Of a DNA stretch of 64,000 nt, positions 51,502 through 62,814 are shown one piece after another. Below the pieces are notes generated by a model. The model was not told the origin of the DNA. It was given only the letters and a program-made list of their open reading frames with translations, and made no database searches. Position 1 is the stretch's first letter. Every line of letters starts with the position of its first letter. Source of the stretch: Symbiodinium natans (lineage: Eukaryota; Sar; Dinophyceae; Suessiales; Symbiodiniaceae); NCBI GenBank assembly GCA_905221605.1, contig CAJNDS010000618.1, forward strand, positions 38,961-102,960, written 5' to 3'. The position numbers and the translations under genes were made by a program.

Positions 51502-54500
51502 TCGGCCGGCCTGAAGGCGGAAACATGCTGGCCATCATGGGAGCATCGGGCGCCGGGAAGAGCACCTTGCTGGAAGCCTGGCCAGCGAAGTAAGGCAGTT
51601 TTCGATGTTTTTTCCTTGTCCTGTGCGCGGTCATTCTTGCGATTCTAACGAGACTTGCTGCAAGAAAGGACACGCTGACCATGCGCAAGACGCTGGGAGA
51701 CGTCTCCGGCAGCCAGGTATGCAGAGAGCCTGTTGACAGGCAGCCCAAATTGCATGAATAGCATTGCGCAATTCACACGTCGCCCAGGCAGCGTGTTTAT
51801 GAACGGGCGGGAGCAAGATGAACGATTCTTCTTCGCGTCCGCCTATGTGGCGCAGGAGGATAATTTGATCCCCACGAATACGGTACCTGCCTCAGTTGGC
51901 CGCAAAACACGTCCCACCACCGAACTTCATTTACACGCCAGCCGTTCTGGCATCGCTGTGTGCATCTTCTTATCTAGGGTTAAGGGATCAGAGTTTGGTG
52001 CTTGGGCTTGGGTTTCAGCTTGCATCAGTGTGGGTTTGCTGTCTGTGCTATATACAATATGCTCCGCGCACAGCAAGAAAGCTAACTACTTGATTTTAAT
52101 TGTTCAGGTGCGGGAGACTGTAGAGTTCTACGCCGAGCTGACCATGCCTCGAAGTACACCACTCGCCATGCGCCGCTGGGCGACATTTAGAGTTAGTCCA
52201 CTGATCTTGGCACATCTTGGTGCCTCTGCCTCCGCACGCCGAATTGAAGGGCTGTGTGCGTGTGTGTGTGTGTGCGCATTTCCTAGTTGCCGGGATCATG
52301 CTTCAAGGTTAAATTCTTGTTTGCTGCCTGTGAATGATGCGAACATACTCTGCACGTTTGCTTTTAATATGGCGGTCACCTGTTCTTGTTTGGGTGTCGC
52401 CTGGGCTGCTCGGATCACGGCGTGAAGCGCAGTATTGGGAATGGGCGTAGACATGCATAGATGCTGAATGCGCAGATCGGGTCGAGATATCGGAAGCCTT
52501 ACATAGTATGGCTTGGGACCAACCCTAAAAGGGTCTGTGCCTCGCCTGGCTTGTCCGAGCGTGTGCGATTACAGGGAGCTGGGCGTGTGCAGTGCAAAAA
52601 AAGAGGCCTGGGTGCACCCTATAAACCCTACACGGAAAACCCCTAGATGGTTGTTTTTAGGACTGTTGAAGCCTGCTTCTGCAGTGAGTCACCTGCGAGC
52701 CACACTGAATGCGTTGCTTGAGAGTTGTCGGTTGTGTGGGCGTTTCACTCTACACCCTAAACCCACAAACCCTAACTTTTGTCTGGTGCCAAAAAAGACC
52801 CTTGAACCCTTGAACCCCTAAACCGCAAACCCCGCAGTGTGGCTGGTCTGGTTGGCGGGTGGCAGAAGAAAATCCTAAAGCCCCCACAGGTAGTCCTCCG
52901 GATAGGCAAGGGCACTTCTCCGACCTCTGAAGCCAACATATTCGTAACCTGGCTATAATCCCTTAAAGGGTATATAGAAAGGGCCAAAGTTCCCTCATTC
53001 CCTACTAAGAACAAGGGGGGCAAATGGGAGAGGATCGGAGCTTCGCCCAGTTTTGCCGCTTTTCGCAAGGTCAGAGGGCAGTCTCAGAACGACTCCAGGC
53101 TGTTGGCCTGTCCGACAAGGAGAGAGCTCAATGTGCAAGCGGTTTAGGGTTTAAGGTTTAGGGCTTAGGGCTCAATGTGTAAGCGTTTTATTGGGGGTCA
53201 AAAGGGCTGTTTATGGGTTTGAGAATGGGTTTTCATCATGAGTTCTTGATGTGGGTTGCTTCTACGATGGTTGTAGTTTCGAGATCCTGTCAAAGGTTCG
53301 TCAGCTAAGCAGGTGGCAAGGGCCGAGCTTGTGCCACCTCAAGTGAGGGAGTTCTTGTTCGACAGGAGAACAAGTTCGTCGGGGGCAAGCTGCCTGGTGG
53401 GTTCTCCATCCGCGGACTGTCTGGAGGTGAGAGGCGGAGGCTCAACATTGCTGCAGGCTGGGGGCTCCATCCGAGCAGCCATGCAGCACGGTAACACTGA
53501 CCTGCCACTGCTTGCTGTCTAATGCAACTGCCAGCCCCCCTCGGGTTCTGAAGACTCGCAAGCTACAAGAAATGTCGAAGTTACGAGGACAGCAGACTTC
53601 AGATGTCGAACGCAGCAGGCTGATTGTGCGAAGCGACCCTTTTTGCCAGGTGTTGTCCACTCACCTCCGCTGGTGTTCCTAGATGAGCCAACAAGCGGGC
53701 TGGATGCCTTCTCTGCCTTGTGCGTGATGGAAAGCACTTCGGGCGGCAAAGCATCCGGCGACTTTTTGAGTTGCCGGTTAGCTCCGAAGTGCAGCTTGAA
53801 GGTTGACGAGGAAGGGTGCGAACAGGATCTGTCGCTTCATGCGCGCGTCAGAAGGATAAGATGCATAAGGATTACGCAACACGCATAAGGGTTATGCAAC
53901 AACGAGAGTATGAGAGTAGAGGTCACCAAAAAGCACCCCGCGCTGCTTTCCAGGCATCCGGGCCTTGATCAGGGCCGGCCATGCCGTTGCCTGCACAATC
54001 CACCAGCCCCGGCAGGCCATTGTAGCGCCTTGTCTGAGCTGGCTGGGATCGTGGACAATTATTGTTTTTGAAAAATCGAAGTTGCTGCAATCCTGATGTA
54101 TGATTAGGCAATGCGGGTCAAACCTCATCAATTCGGCGTCTGCCGAAGCACTCAGGACATGTTCGACAAAGTCTTGTTCCTGGCCTGCGGACGCCTCGTC
54201 TACAACGGGCCCCCGAACGGCTTGAAGAAATGGCTTACCGAGGCAAACCTTTGGGACCCGGAGCGTGCGATATCCACGTCCATCACGGACATGGTCGCTT
54301 GACGGCATACAGCAGCATGCCACCTTGGCCAAGAGACCACGATAATGCTCGCATCTTGCATAAGCTGATGAGAATAGTCTTATCTTAATACATCATTCTA
54401 GAACGATTTGACTCACGGCCTTTGACTCAATTGCCCATCCAACGCTCACAAGAGAAGAACGAACCCCAGAGCGTCTAAACACGGGCACACGAGCAGGGGC

Positions 54501-57075
54501 TGCGCTTGGTACAGTCGAATCCGTGTGAGTTTGTGTGGGCATCTATCAGCCCACGGCTCCGAAAATAAGGTCTTGGACTGTATCACCGTGGGCTTTGACA
54601 AGAGCGACGCCTGGCGGCATCTGTGCCTGCGTGCATGCGTGTGTGTTGGTTACAAGGCAAAGTGCATGGATTTGCCTTGCCGGCAGTATACAGTTCACAG
54701 CATACACTCTGGCAGCATTGTGGATTTCTGAGCCGAAGTAGCATCGGCGTTGAAGGTGTAGGATCACGGGCCCACGGATGCTGTACTGAGCTGTACTGAT
54801 CCCTGAGGAATCCATATATGGTTCCCGGACGCTGAGAGACGAGGAGGACGTTGAGCGACTGGCCGAGTCCTACCTCCACTCGGTTTCTGGACGAGTCTTG
54901 GTGTGAGCGCGTATACACCGTTTCTTCCTCAGAGTTGTACACGCTTGCGCGAGGGGGGAGCGGGCTTCTCGAGCGTTGTTGTGTTTCTTGGCGTGGCCCT
55001 GAAGCCTGGAGCCCCGTCAGCCCTGCAAGCGGTTCTGGCAGGTTCCACAGGGCGGGGGTTGGAGAAGGGGAGGAAGAACCGGTCTGCTTGTTCTAGATAG
55101 AGGCCTCTCGGGCAAAAGCCGAGGCGAGTTTTTCTGTTCATTTGTAGACTATTTTCCACAACATTAGAGGGCTCTAGTTTTCTTTGTTTTCTTGGCACAG
55201 GGCCCCTACAAACGCACCGAACGCCCCCCCTGATGTTTGATCCGCTGTCCAGGAACCATCACCCCGGACGCTTCTCCACAGAGCTTCATGATGCTGAATT
55301 CTCGGCCGAACGTGCTACACCAGTACCTATATCTGTCTTGGGAATTATGTTTACTTTTGTTTATATAAAACCCAAGAGTGTATTAAGAATATTCTTTTTT
55401 ATTCAGGTTCAAAGGGGAGTATAGGTACTGGACTCTCCAGCGTCAGCAACTTCGGAGCTCCCTACGGAGCCCTGGGACCCTGGCGGCGCGGATCGGCCTT
55501 CACTTTCTCATCGGCTTGCTGATGGGATCCGTGTCTCGGTAGGCCCCTGGGAGATTTTATATTTTTCCCCCTTTTGGGTTTAAGAGGATCAGATTCATAA
55601 TTTTCCCCACCTTTTGTTGGGTTCAAGAGGATCAAGTTCAGGAATATTTTTGCAGAGGGTTTGAAGGGCCATCCTAGGTGTATTTTCAGATGAACCGCAG
55701 CTACATCCTTGCTCCGGAAGGAGTCTGGCAACTGCTCCCGCTTCCGCTTCAGCGACACTCCACCATGCCCGAAGACCGCGTGGGAGTTCTATTTCTCCTA
55801 GCTTTGGCACAAACAGTGACTCCAAACTGCGCCATGCCATTCTTCATAGATGATCGCCAGTACTATACCAAAGAGTCGGCTGCACGCTTGTACGGAGCTT
55901 TGCCCTATCATCTCGCAAACGTCGTGAGCGAAGCCGTGGTGTGTGCTGTGAATGGTGTGCTCGCCTCGGGAATCGCCACCTTGATGGCAGGCCTACCCCT
56001 CAGTGGCAACTGGTACTCCACCATGTCCTTCCTAGTTTCGCACCACATGTGCGCCTCAGCGCTGGTGCAGATGTGCGCTCGGCTGGCTCCGAACCAGGAT
56101 GTTGCGTTTGTCCTGAGCGCTGGATACATCATCGCGCCTTGTCGGCCCATAAAGCTGTGTAAGTACCAAACACAAGGAGCTTGCCCGCTGCACACATGGG
56201 GTTGTGCGTGGTAGTAACCTGCTGGTAGTACTGCCTCAACCTGACTGCCGTAGACCTATGCATCAGTTCTGAACCGTTCCCTTTCTGCATTCCCCATGAG
56301 TTCGTTGCAAAGTAGAATCTGAGCAAAGAGTTTGCTTTAGCTTAGAGGGTCATGCAACGCAGCGGATGCGGCAACTGATGTGTGATATTGCAATGTGATT
56401 GGCCGCTAGCCATTGGGGCCAACAATTTCCCCCCTACGATCGCAGTTGTACCTCGCCCCAGGGGTTCTCAAGAGACCCTCTATATATCGAGCATGCCATC
56501 ATCTAATCCGGGTGGTCAGACCCAGCACACTGAGGTGTGCATGCTCTTCGCCAATGTTGTGGTAAAGGTTGCCACGGTGACGCCTTTGCTGGCGTGGATG
56601 CGCTGGTGCACCTTCCTTTACTTTTCAATGGCAGGGCTCATCGAGGCAGAGTTTGCTGGCAACTTCCTCGCACGACAGCAGAATCAGTTGTTTCATGCTG
56701 TTCTAATTAGGGTTTAGGGTTTGGGGTTCAGGTTTTGCATCTCTTTTGTTCACCATCAAAATAAGTTTCCGGACATGTCCCTGTGGATCTGCTTTGCAGG
56801 CACGAAGGAAGAAGACTTCCCGGCAGGAGACCGTGTGGTTGACACGTTTCGCATTCACTGGGGTGAGGGCCAAGATGCCTACACTCTGAGTGAGGGAGAC
56901 TGCTTCCTCTGCTTGTGGTGCTTTTATCTGCTCTTCTCAATGGTGGGCTATTTCGCGTTGAAGTTTGGAAGCAGGTCTCAGGTATGAGTTTCATGGACCC
57001 CTGTTTCTCCTGCAGTTATGAAAAAAGTCTGCGCCGGCGGATTGAAGTGATGCGCCTGGGCAGTGAAGCCATCTT
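51502..57075 (+). CDS. ABCG-type (half-size) ABC transporter, multi-exon
   Basis: ABCG proteins use ATP to move lipids or xenobiotics across membranes; the ATPase domain precedes six membrane helices. Exons in order: 51502-51589 Walker A GASGAGKST; 51665-51716; 51792-51882 Q-loop SAYVAQEDNLIPT; 52108-52190 RETVEFYAELTMP. 53376-53456 has signature RGLSGGERRRLNIA, and 53650-53732 Walker B LVFLDEPTSGLDAFSAL. About 54125-54300 has HQ (H-loop) and DMFDKVLFLACGRLVYNGP. 54827-54882 links the domains. 55441-55539 is membrane (GLHFLIGLLMGSVS). 55753-56158 has ARLYGALPYHLANVVSE, 56535-56690 has LLAWMRWCTFLYFSMAG, and 56800-56981 has FYLLFSMVGYFALKF. 57016-57075 may be last. After Walker A, LLEA continues as WPAK rather than LA, as if one base were lost. 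An exon between Q-loop and signature is not found. The start lies upstream. Confidence 0.85.
52542..52574 (+). repeat. dispersed ~33-bp motif, copy 2 (ABCG intron)
   Basis: TGCCTCGCCTGGCTTGTCCG-AG matches the copy at 20174 with two differences across about 33 bp. It lies in the long ABCG intron between the Q-loop and signature exons. Confidence 0.5.
52976..53011 (+). repeat. partial copy of the 47.4-kb MITE end
   Basis: GGGCC-AAAGTTCCCTCATTCCCTAC, then TAAGAAC, is the reverse complement of the left end of the element at 47362. No matching opposite end was found, so it is a fragment or a diverged copy in an ABCG intron. Confidence 0.5.
53140..53175 (-). repeat. telomere-like block in ABCG intron
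   Basis: Three degenerate TTTAGGG units (GGTTTAGGGTTTAAGGTTTA). Another block lies at 56709-56728, just after the exon ending near 56690. Confidence 0.75.
55320..55432. mobile_element. MITE-like element in ABCG intron, sister of 6041-6175
   Basis: Inverted ends CCAGTACCTATA and TATAGGTACTGG bound an AT-rich interior that shares ordered blocks with the 6.0-kb element. Its right end lies 8 bp before the AG of the next ABCG exon (55441), so the element supplies nearly the whole 3' part of the intron. Confidence 0.7.
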
Positions 57076-57084
57076 TCGTATGGA

Positions 57085-57753
57085 AACCCGGCAGACGCCA
57101 TTAGACAAACCCGGAGCAGCAGGCTGTCGTAGCTCGAGTTTGTTGTTGATCTGCCATAGAGTCTCGTTTGTTGATTGCCCCTGAAGAAGGACGCATACAA
57201 GATTAGAGCCTGCGAGACTGCTAATTGCGATTGTGAGCTGTGCAGTGCCCCCGCCAACTCGCACCAGCAAGCCCTTATGTGATCACCGAAAGGAACGTGT
57301 TTGCCAGGTCTGGCGGCGAAGAGAACGGCCCTACGTCCAGCTCCCAGACTTTCAGCGAGTTCGACCGGCATGTGCTCGCCATGCGCACTCAGGTGTTACT
57401 AGGCCCCAGGCATGACTGACCACAGGATTTGAAAAAAAAACAACCTGAGGACATGGTGGTGGGAAGTCACGGACGACAGCTCCATTGGCATTGCGCCGCA
57501 GGCCATTTCAACTAAGGGCTTTCTGTCCTGCACGTGCTGGTAACTGCAGATGCTTGGCCGGTTGGAAAGCACAATGTTCATTTAAGACAGATGCACATGT
57601 TTCTTGTTGCGGAACTTGCATTTTGGTGGTTGGGCTGTCGTAGTGAAGCGCATTGCTTTCTGGCAAGCATGCTGCAGGCTGACTTTGACAGTAAGGGAGA
57701 TGAACAGACCACCAACCATCGATGTGCTTGATAGACTCGGTCGCCCCAGACCC
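57085..57753. other. stretch downstream of ABCG, no gene recognised
   Basis: Short overlapping frames up to 126 codons (minus) occur without a known motif. The 3' end of the ABCG transcript is probably in the first few hundred bases. Confidence 0.35.
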
Positions 57754-57818
57754 ACCCTAAACCCTAAACCCTAAACCCTAAACCCTAAACCCTGAACCCT
57801 GAACCCTAAACCGTAAAA
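57754..57818 (+). repeat. telomere-like array (CCCTAAA)n
   Basis: Nine heptamers with two CCCTGAA variants. Confidence 0.9.
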
Positions 57819-57928
57819 GTCCATCCCCGGACCACGGTTCGCTCCCGAAGGCTCTCTGTCCTTTGACCGTGCGGCTGCCTCATCGCGAGCTTTGCAGGGA
57901 TTGGCTGGGGTCTCCCTTGGTATGTCAA

Positions 57929-57977
57929 TTAGGGTTTAGGGTTTAGGGTTTAGGGTTTAGGGTTTAGGGTTTAGGGT
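57929..57977 (-). repeat. telomere-like array (TTTAGGG)n
   Basis: Seven heptamers in TTTAGGG orientation, 110 bp after an array of opposite orientation. Confidence 0.9.
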
Positions 57978-58489
57978 TAAGCTCGAAGTACAGGCCCCGA
58001 CATGGCCTCAACGATTCGGACTTGAGCTACAAACTTCTGCAACCCTAGGGGAGAGTTGTAGAAGAAAACCCGAACGGCTGGGACACCGTGATCCTCCAGC
58101 CGCCTTTTGTTGTGCTCGGGCTGCGGCTGAAGGGAGGTACTTGTCCACCCACACAAAGTCGTGAACAATGCATGCAACCCTGAATTTCCTTGTTGAAGGA
58201 GCTTTAGGTGCCTTGACTTGGAGCATGAAAGGAAACTCACGCCAGTGACAGACTTCCAGCGAGCACGCGGGCATTGTAATCCTAACATAAGGAGATACCC
58301 TTAACATTCGGCTCAAGCTCGGTCCATCCACCCTAAACCCTAAATCTCTGCACCTGAGGTGGACGGCTCCCACGCGAAGGCCCGCGCCCCAAGTTGGCGA
58401 GCATGCAAGAGCAAGCTGGCTGAGCCACCAGCAACCTGCAGACTTGGTGTGGGGATTTAGGGTTTAGGGCTTAAGCAGAGTCTGGGTTC

Positions 58490-58596
58490 AAAAAAGGGTT
58501 TGGGGAAACAGGGGGTACCCTTTTGGGGATCCCTTAAGGGGATTCCGTATTATTTGGGGTATAAAAGGGGGTACCCTCTATTTTGGGAAATACCCG
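58490..58596. mobile_element. MITE-like element, GGTACCC palindrome
   Basis: GGGTTTGGGGAAACAGGGGG and GGGTACCCTTTTGGGG mirror AAAAGGGGGTACCC and TTTTGGGAAATACCC. Similar to the copies near 3.35 and 20.05 kb. Non-coding. Confidence 0.5.
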
Positions 58597-58599
58597 TAT

Positions 58600-60760
58600 A
58601 TGAGCTTGGGCATGTCCCATGTTCAAGCTTATTCTACAGCAGCCGTGCTTAGATACATTGCTTTCTAGCGCGTAGCTAGCGCGTCGCTCGCGCAATGTTA
58701 CAGATCTTTATTATGGACTTTGATCCATCTTCAAGAATACTTTGGGGTTTCAAATTCAAAGCAGCTCTCAAAGACTTCGCGTTACGTAAGCAACCCTATT
58801 ATATGTACCCTTTAAAGGATTATGCAGGGAACCTAATTCCCCCATTGAAACCTAAGAACCATGGGGATTGGTCGCAATTGCTCTTCAGAAACGATAGGAC
58901 GGTAACCGACCCGCAGCCAAGCAGGCTCTGAAACAATCTGAAATATCTGTGCCAACATGAGGCAGCTGGAGAACCCGATGCCCCTAGACCAATAGGCCCA
59001 TGTGGCACGGTGTTTCGGCCAGAGGTGGCAACATAAGCAGAAATTGCAAGCACCGACAGTAGCTGGGGATGCTCGATTTGTCGCCTGCCTTGTCCGAGTT
59101 GCACGAAAGTCGAAACTGCTAGGCATGTAGCAAACACTCTCATACACCGAAACCCAAAGTCAGGCCGTGTTTCGGACGCTTCTACAGCGACTCAGCAGGT
59201 TTGGCAGAGAGGCCTCGCTTGGGCTTTATTCAGGGATTTCCGCGAGCCCAAGTGGGGTAAGGGACTTCGGATGTGCTGCTGTGCTGCCTAGATGAGTTGG
59301 TTTGCCATGTCTGGCTACAGTACGGTCGCGAGCCCACATGCAAACAAAGCTGCTGGAGCGCATAGGGTTTAGCTTGTTGCCCTCTTCTTTCTTTCCACGG
59401 CTGCCTACCTCCCACAGAAGGCACGTGCGAGGTTTGCCCTTAGGGCAGGAGGTGGCCTCTCCCGTCGAACCATTTCGAGGCATGGTTTTCTAGGCAGACG
59501 GGGGGTTAAGTCCCGCCATCAAAGACGGCCTGGGCGCGGAGCTTCGTTGAGAAAATATGAGAAAATTTGAAGTTCGAAGTGAAGTGCGCCGATTTACCTC
59601 AATATCTCTCCTCTTGTGTAGCTGCCCGGGCAACTAGGACATTGGTGGGAGATGTGTAAAGAATTTACTGACTCGCATGGCAGGCTTTTTGGCCATCAGG
59701 GATGCAGGTTGGACTTAGGATGGGTTTGGGGCTTTGTGATCTGAGCTTTAACTTGGAGGGTGCCGGAAACATGGCCTCGGCTGCAAGACCAAACGTAGAT
59801 GAATCACCTGTGGAGCAACAAGGTCATCGAAACACGGCATGCAAGTTGTGCTGGGACGCTCGCCATGCATGGGTCGAAATGCACCAGCAACTCCAGCGCG
59901 AACTCGGAAGATAGATGCCTACAGGAACCCATACTCCTCCCTCCGGAATGCGATAGTAATGATAGTAATGTCATCCTTTGCACCAACGGCTACAGCCCAG
60001 CTGTACCAGCTAAGCCGACACATATTGTGACTTGGCAGGAGTCAGAAGCCCTGAGCAGAGACCGAATCGCCAGACTTCCTTGAAAACCTAGCGAGAGACA
60101 TGTCTCGAAGCTCGAGCTCAAGCTTCGTTGAGTTGTTTCGACATGTAGCCATCTGATATAGAAGAACAATATGTACACACATATGTGTAATTTGATATAT
60201 ATATATATGTGCACTGTTATGGAAGATATCCAGCTTTCGGCTTTTAGGCAGGAACGGCATGGTTAAGCGGCATAGTTTAGCCTGTGGTTGAAGAAGCTCC
60301 GCCGGTTTTTGAACCTGGGTTTTTAGTTCTGCGTTGAGATGCTGCAGGTATCGGCCGGCGTACTCGCTGAGGCGCCATATTCAAAGATGTTTGCTGCAAC
60401 ATGGTGCTTTACCTTGCTTACCTTTCCTTCATCCTAGTTCCCCACCTGATATCCGACCTTTGTTGCCATCCTGCCTTGATACCCGTGGCTCACTGCTGGC
60501 CCCACGATGACGTGCCCATGCACACGCCAGTGCACTGCAGTGATTGCATCGCATCATTCGACTTGCAGTTCAGGCGATGTCTCTCGGCTGAGGCTGCGCC
60601 CGAAGATGTTGCTCGACGGATGTAAAAAGGTTAAGGCAAGAATGGCTGATAGGATGGATATCTTGTGCTCTGGGATAGTATGGCTAAACCCTTTTAGGGT
60701 GTCAGATAAGAGTGCTGTGGGGAATCCCCAACCCTGAGCCCTCAACACTCAATTCTATGC
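58600..60760. other. stretch without a recognised gene
   Basis: It contains AT-rich MITE-like DNA at about 58690-58870, a TA microsatellite at 60170-60210, and short frames on both strands. The most protein-like is plus 59770-59914, with TACKLCWDARHAWVEMHQQL before a stop. It has a Cys pair but no family I can name. Confidence 0.35.
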
Positions 60761-60763
60761 AAC

Positions 60764-60984
60764 ATGTTTAGCACCTTTCGTTCTTTAACATCCGTTTGTC
60801 ACTTTCGAACAGTTCCTAAATCCCATTGAAGATTGTATTTTCCATATTCATGCTTTTCTTCTGTTTGCTTGTTTCGCTGTTCGAATTTGCAAGATGTTTA
60901 GCACGTTTCGTTCTTTAACATCCATTTGTCACTTTCAAACAGTTCCTGAATCCCATTGAAACCCTATTTCAAGACTGTATTTTC
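60764..60984 (+). repeat. ~130-bp direct duplication upstream of the transposase fragment
   Basis: ATGTTTAGCAC-TTTCGTTCTTTAACATCC and CAGTTCCT-AATCCCATTGAA occur at 60764 and again at 60894, ending with GA-TGTATTTT in both. The second copy leads directly into the Merlin-like coding segment. Confidence 0.8.
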
Positions 60985-61459
60985 GATCTTCACTCGGAAA
61001 GAAACCGGTCGCGTGGTTCTGCGGTTGGTGCGGAACAGATCGAGCCGAACATTGACGAATTTGGTCCGCAGCGTTGTCCGGCCTGGCACGACCGTCGAAT
61101 GGCGTGGCTATAATGGGCTCAGCAAGGCAGGGTACAAACATGAGAAGGTCAACCACAGCCTTAACCAGAAGGTCAATGCAATCCTGTGGAAGGCCTACCG
61201 GATGCCTTCGCGCAAAAACTATGGGTTGCTGCTTGCAGAGTATTGCTGGCGACGCAGTGTCTTGGGGGGACCAGACCTTGCCCCCCAGACAATGGCCGAA
61301 AGCAGCTTTCTGGCGTTTGTTGGCGACCATGAAGGAGGTAGTTCTGCGAGATTACCTGGTCAGGCGAGCTTCCTACAAGCAAGAGGCAGGATGGCCAGAT
61401 TTAAGGGCTTGCTATTGCTCAAGCATTCGCAGAAGCGTGAGAGCGGTTTCAGAGACTAA
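60985..61459 (+). pseudogene. Merlin / IS1595-like (ISXO2-type) transposase fragment
   Basis: The frame reads as the core of the DDE domain of this superfamily: ETGRVVLRLVRNRSSRTLTN, then LVRSVVRPGTTVEWRGYNGL, then SKAGYKHEKVNHS. The Asp expected before this core is not visible and lies upstream if present. The family's second Asp position before the W-x-G-Y block reads VEWRGY rather than the usual TDxW-xY, so a catalytic residue seems lost. Downstream KNYGLLLAEYCWRR resembles the C-terminal helix. After about 61270 the frame loses similarity. About 110 residues are recognisable out of a usual 250-300, so it is truncated and inactive. Confidence 0.65.
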
Positions 61460-61539
61460 GACACGGTCAAGCAGAGCATGCATCGTGGTAGGAATTGGGT
61501 TTGGGCGCATCCTCTGTCATGCTATGAAGTTTAGATTGA

Positions 61540-62150
61540 AACCCTAAACTAAGTGAGGCGTCGCTTCCGTCGAGCGACAGACCCCGAATGCTCGGCCGAG
61601 GGCCTTACAGCCCGAGCGCCCAAGCGAAAAGAGAAACGAAAAGGTGAGGGTTAAGCCTCACCGTCTGTCCTGCACAGGCCAACGGACATCGGCCTTTTAT
61701 AGGACAACGTCAGTTCTCGGCTAAGGGATGGAGGGATGGCCGTACCCAGACCACCCTTAGCGTAGCTAAGAGCCCCGGGGGGCCAGGGCCAACGGCAGGC
61801 CAACCTTTTGCAGGCAGGGGCAGGAAGGCCCGACCAAGTAGGGCCTCCTTCAAGGAAATAAAGGCCTCTTTCAGCTTTCTAAAGGGTTTCCCTGACCTTC
61901 AAATAAAGAAGGGCCTCTACGGGCCCTGACACGCCGAAGGCCCGAAAAGGGCCGAGGCTACCCGAACTCCAGCTTAAATCCTAGCACCGCAACTTAAAAA
62001 CATAGAAGCAAGCATCTGTGCACAAGAAAATCAGTTCAATAAACCCTAAACTGCAATAGAGTATAGTTTGGGTGGCCGGGGTGGGTGGACGAGCAACGCG
62101 AGCGCGCGGCACAGGGTGTTTCACACCTGAGCGCGCGCCCTCCCTGACAC
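61540..62150. other. distinct 600-bp segment without a gene
   Basis: The segment is rich in AGGCC/GGGCC words (AAAGGCCTCTTTC, GAAGGGCCTCTACGGGCCC) and has a GAGCGCGCGC-type inverted pair at 62095-62137. It contains only single telomere-like heptamers. It looks unlike flanking DNA and could be a long terminal repeat or untranslated part of the element that follows. No clear ends found. Confidence 0.3.
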
Positions 62151-62181
62151 ACCCTCAACCCTAAACCCTAAACCTCCACAG

Positions 62182-62724
62182 GACGGATCCTTGCTGACGG
62201 AGGAGCCCTGGGAGGGCAAAGAGTCCGACCGGATTGATTTCGGGAAATTCGTCCCGAAAGATGTCCGGCGGACCGGGCACGACACCGCAGTGACACCAGA
62301 AAACGTTTACTGTGCGCCATATTACCGCAGTAACGTCGAATAGTCTTTGGTGGAAGAGGACTCGGCCCAAGCTGGGTTTGCCCGGGTTTTGCCCATGGAG
62401 GATCCAGACTTTTCGATGAAGGCTACGAGCCCACTGGCCAACAAGGGCGACCCCCATCAAGGCGAGGCAGGGGGCGGGGCGGGATGCGTGGCCGGCGATG
62501 GTCCCGACCACTCAGGGGGGAAGTATCTGGCCGACGGTCTCGACCACTGCGGGGGTGAAGCAGCAGTTCTTTTGGATCTTGACTTCCCGGATCCCTTCGC
62601 CGATTTCTTTGAGCCCGAGAAGTCAGACAAGCACCAAGCCGGAAATTTGGATTTCGAGGTCCTTCCCCACGTGCTTGCCTTTACCGCGCCCTTCTCCTCG
62701 GGGCACAGATCCGTTCAGGAGTAG
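62182..62724 (+). pseudogene. acidic open frame with one internal stop
   Basis: A single frame runs from an AG at 62180-62181 to TAG at 62722-62724, with only one TAG (62341-62343) inside. It is coding-like: FGKFVPKDVRRTGHDTAV, then FPDPFADFFEPEKSDKHQAG. Strongly acidic and Gly/Asp-rich. No family recognised. It lies immediately upstream of the OTU-like remnant and may be the same element's protein. Confidence 0.35.
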
Positions 62725-62814
62725 CACGTGGCAGGCTTCAGGCTTGGTGTTAACAAATTTCGAGTTGGATAAGGAAGCATGCCCGCTTACACTATATAAG
62801 AGTGACAGGACCCC

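Noticed and set aside
58305-58316. Second spliced-leader relic (TTCGGCTCAAG)
   Set aside because: Only the last eight bases match the leader and no coding remnant follows.
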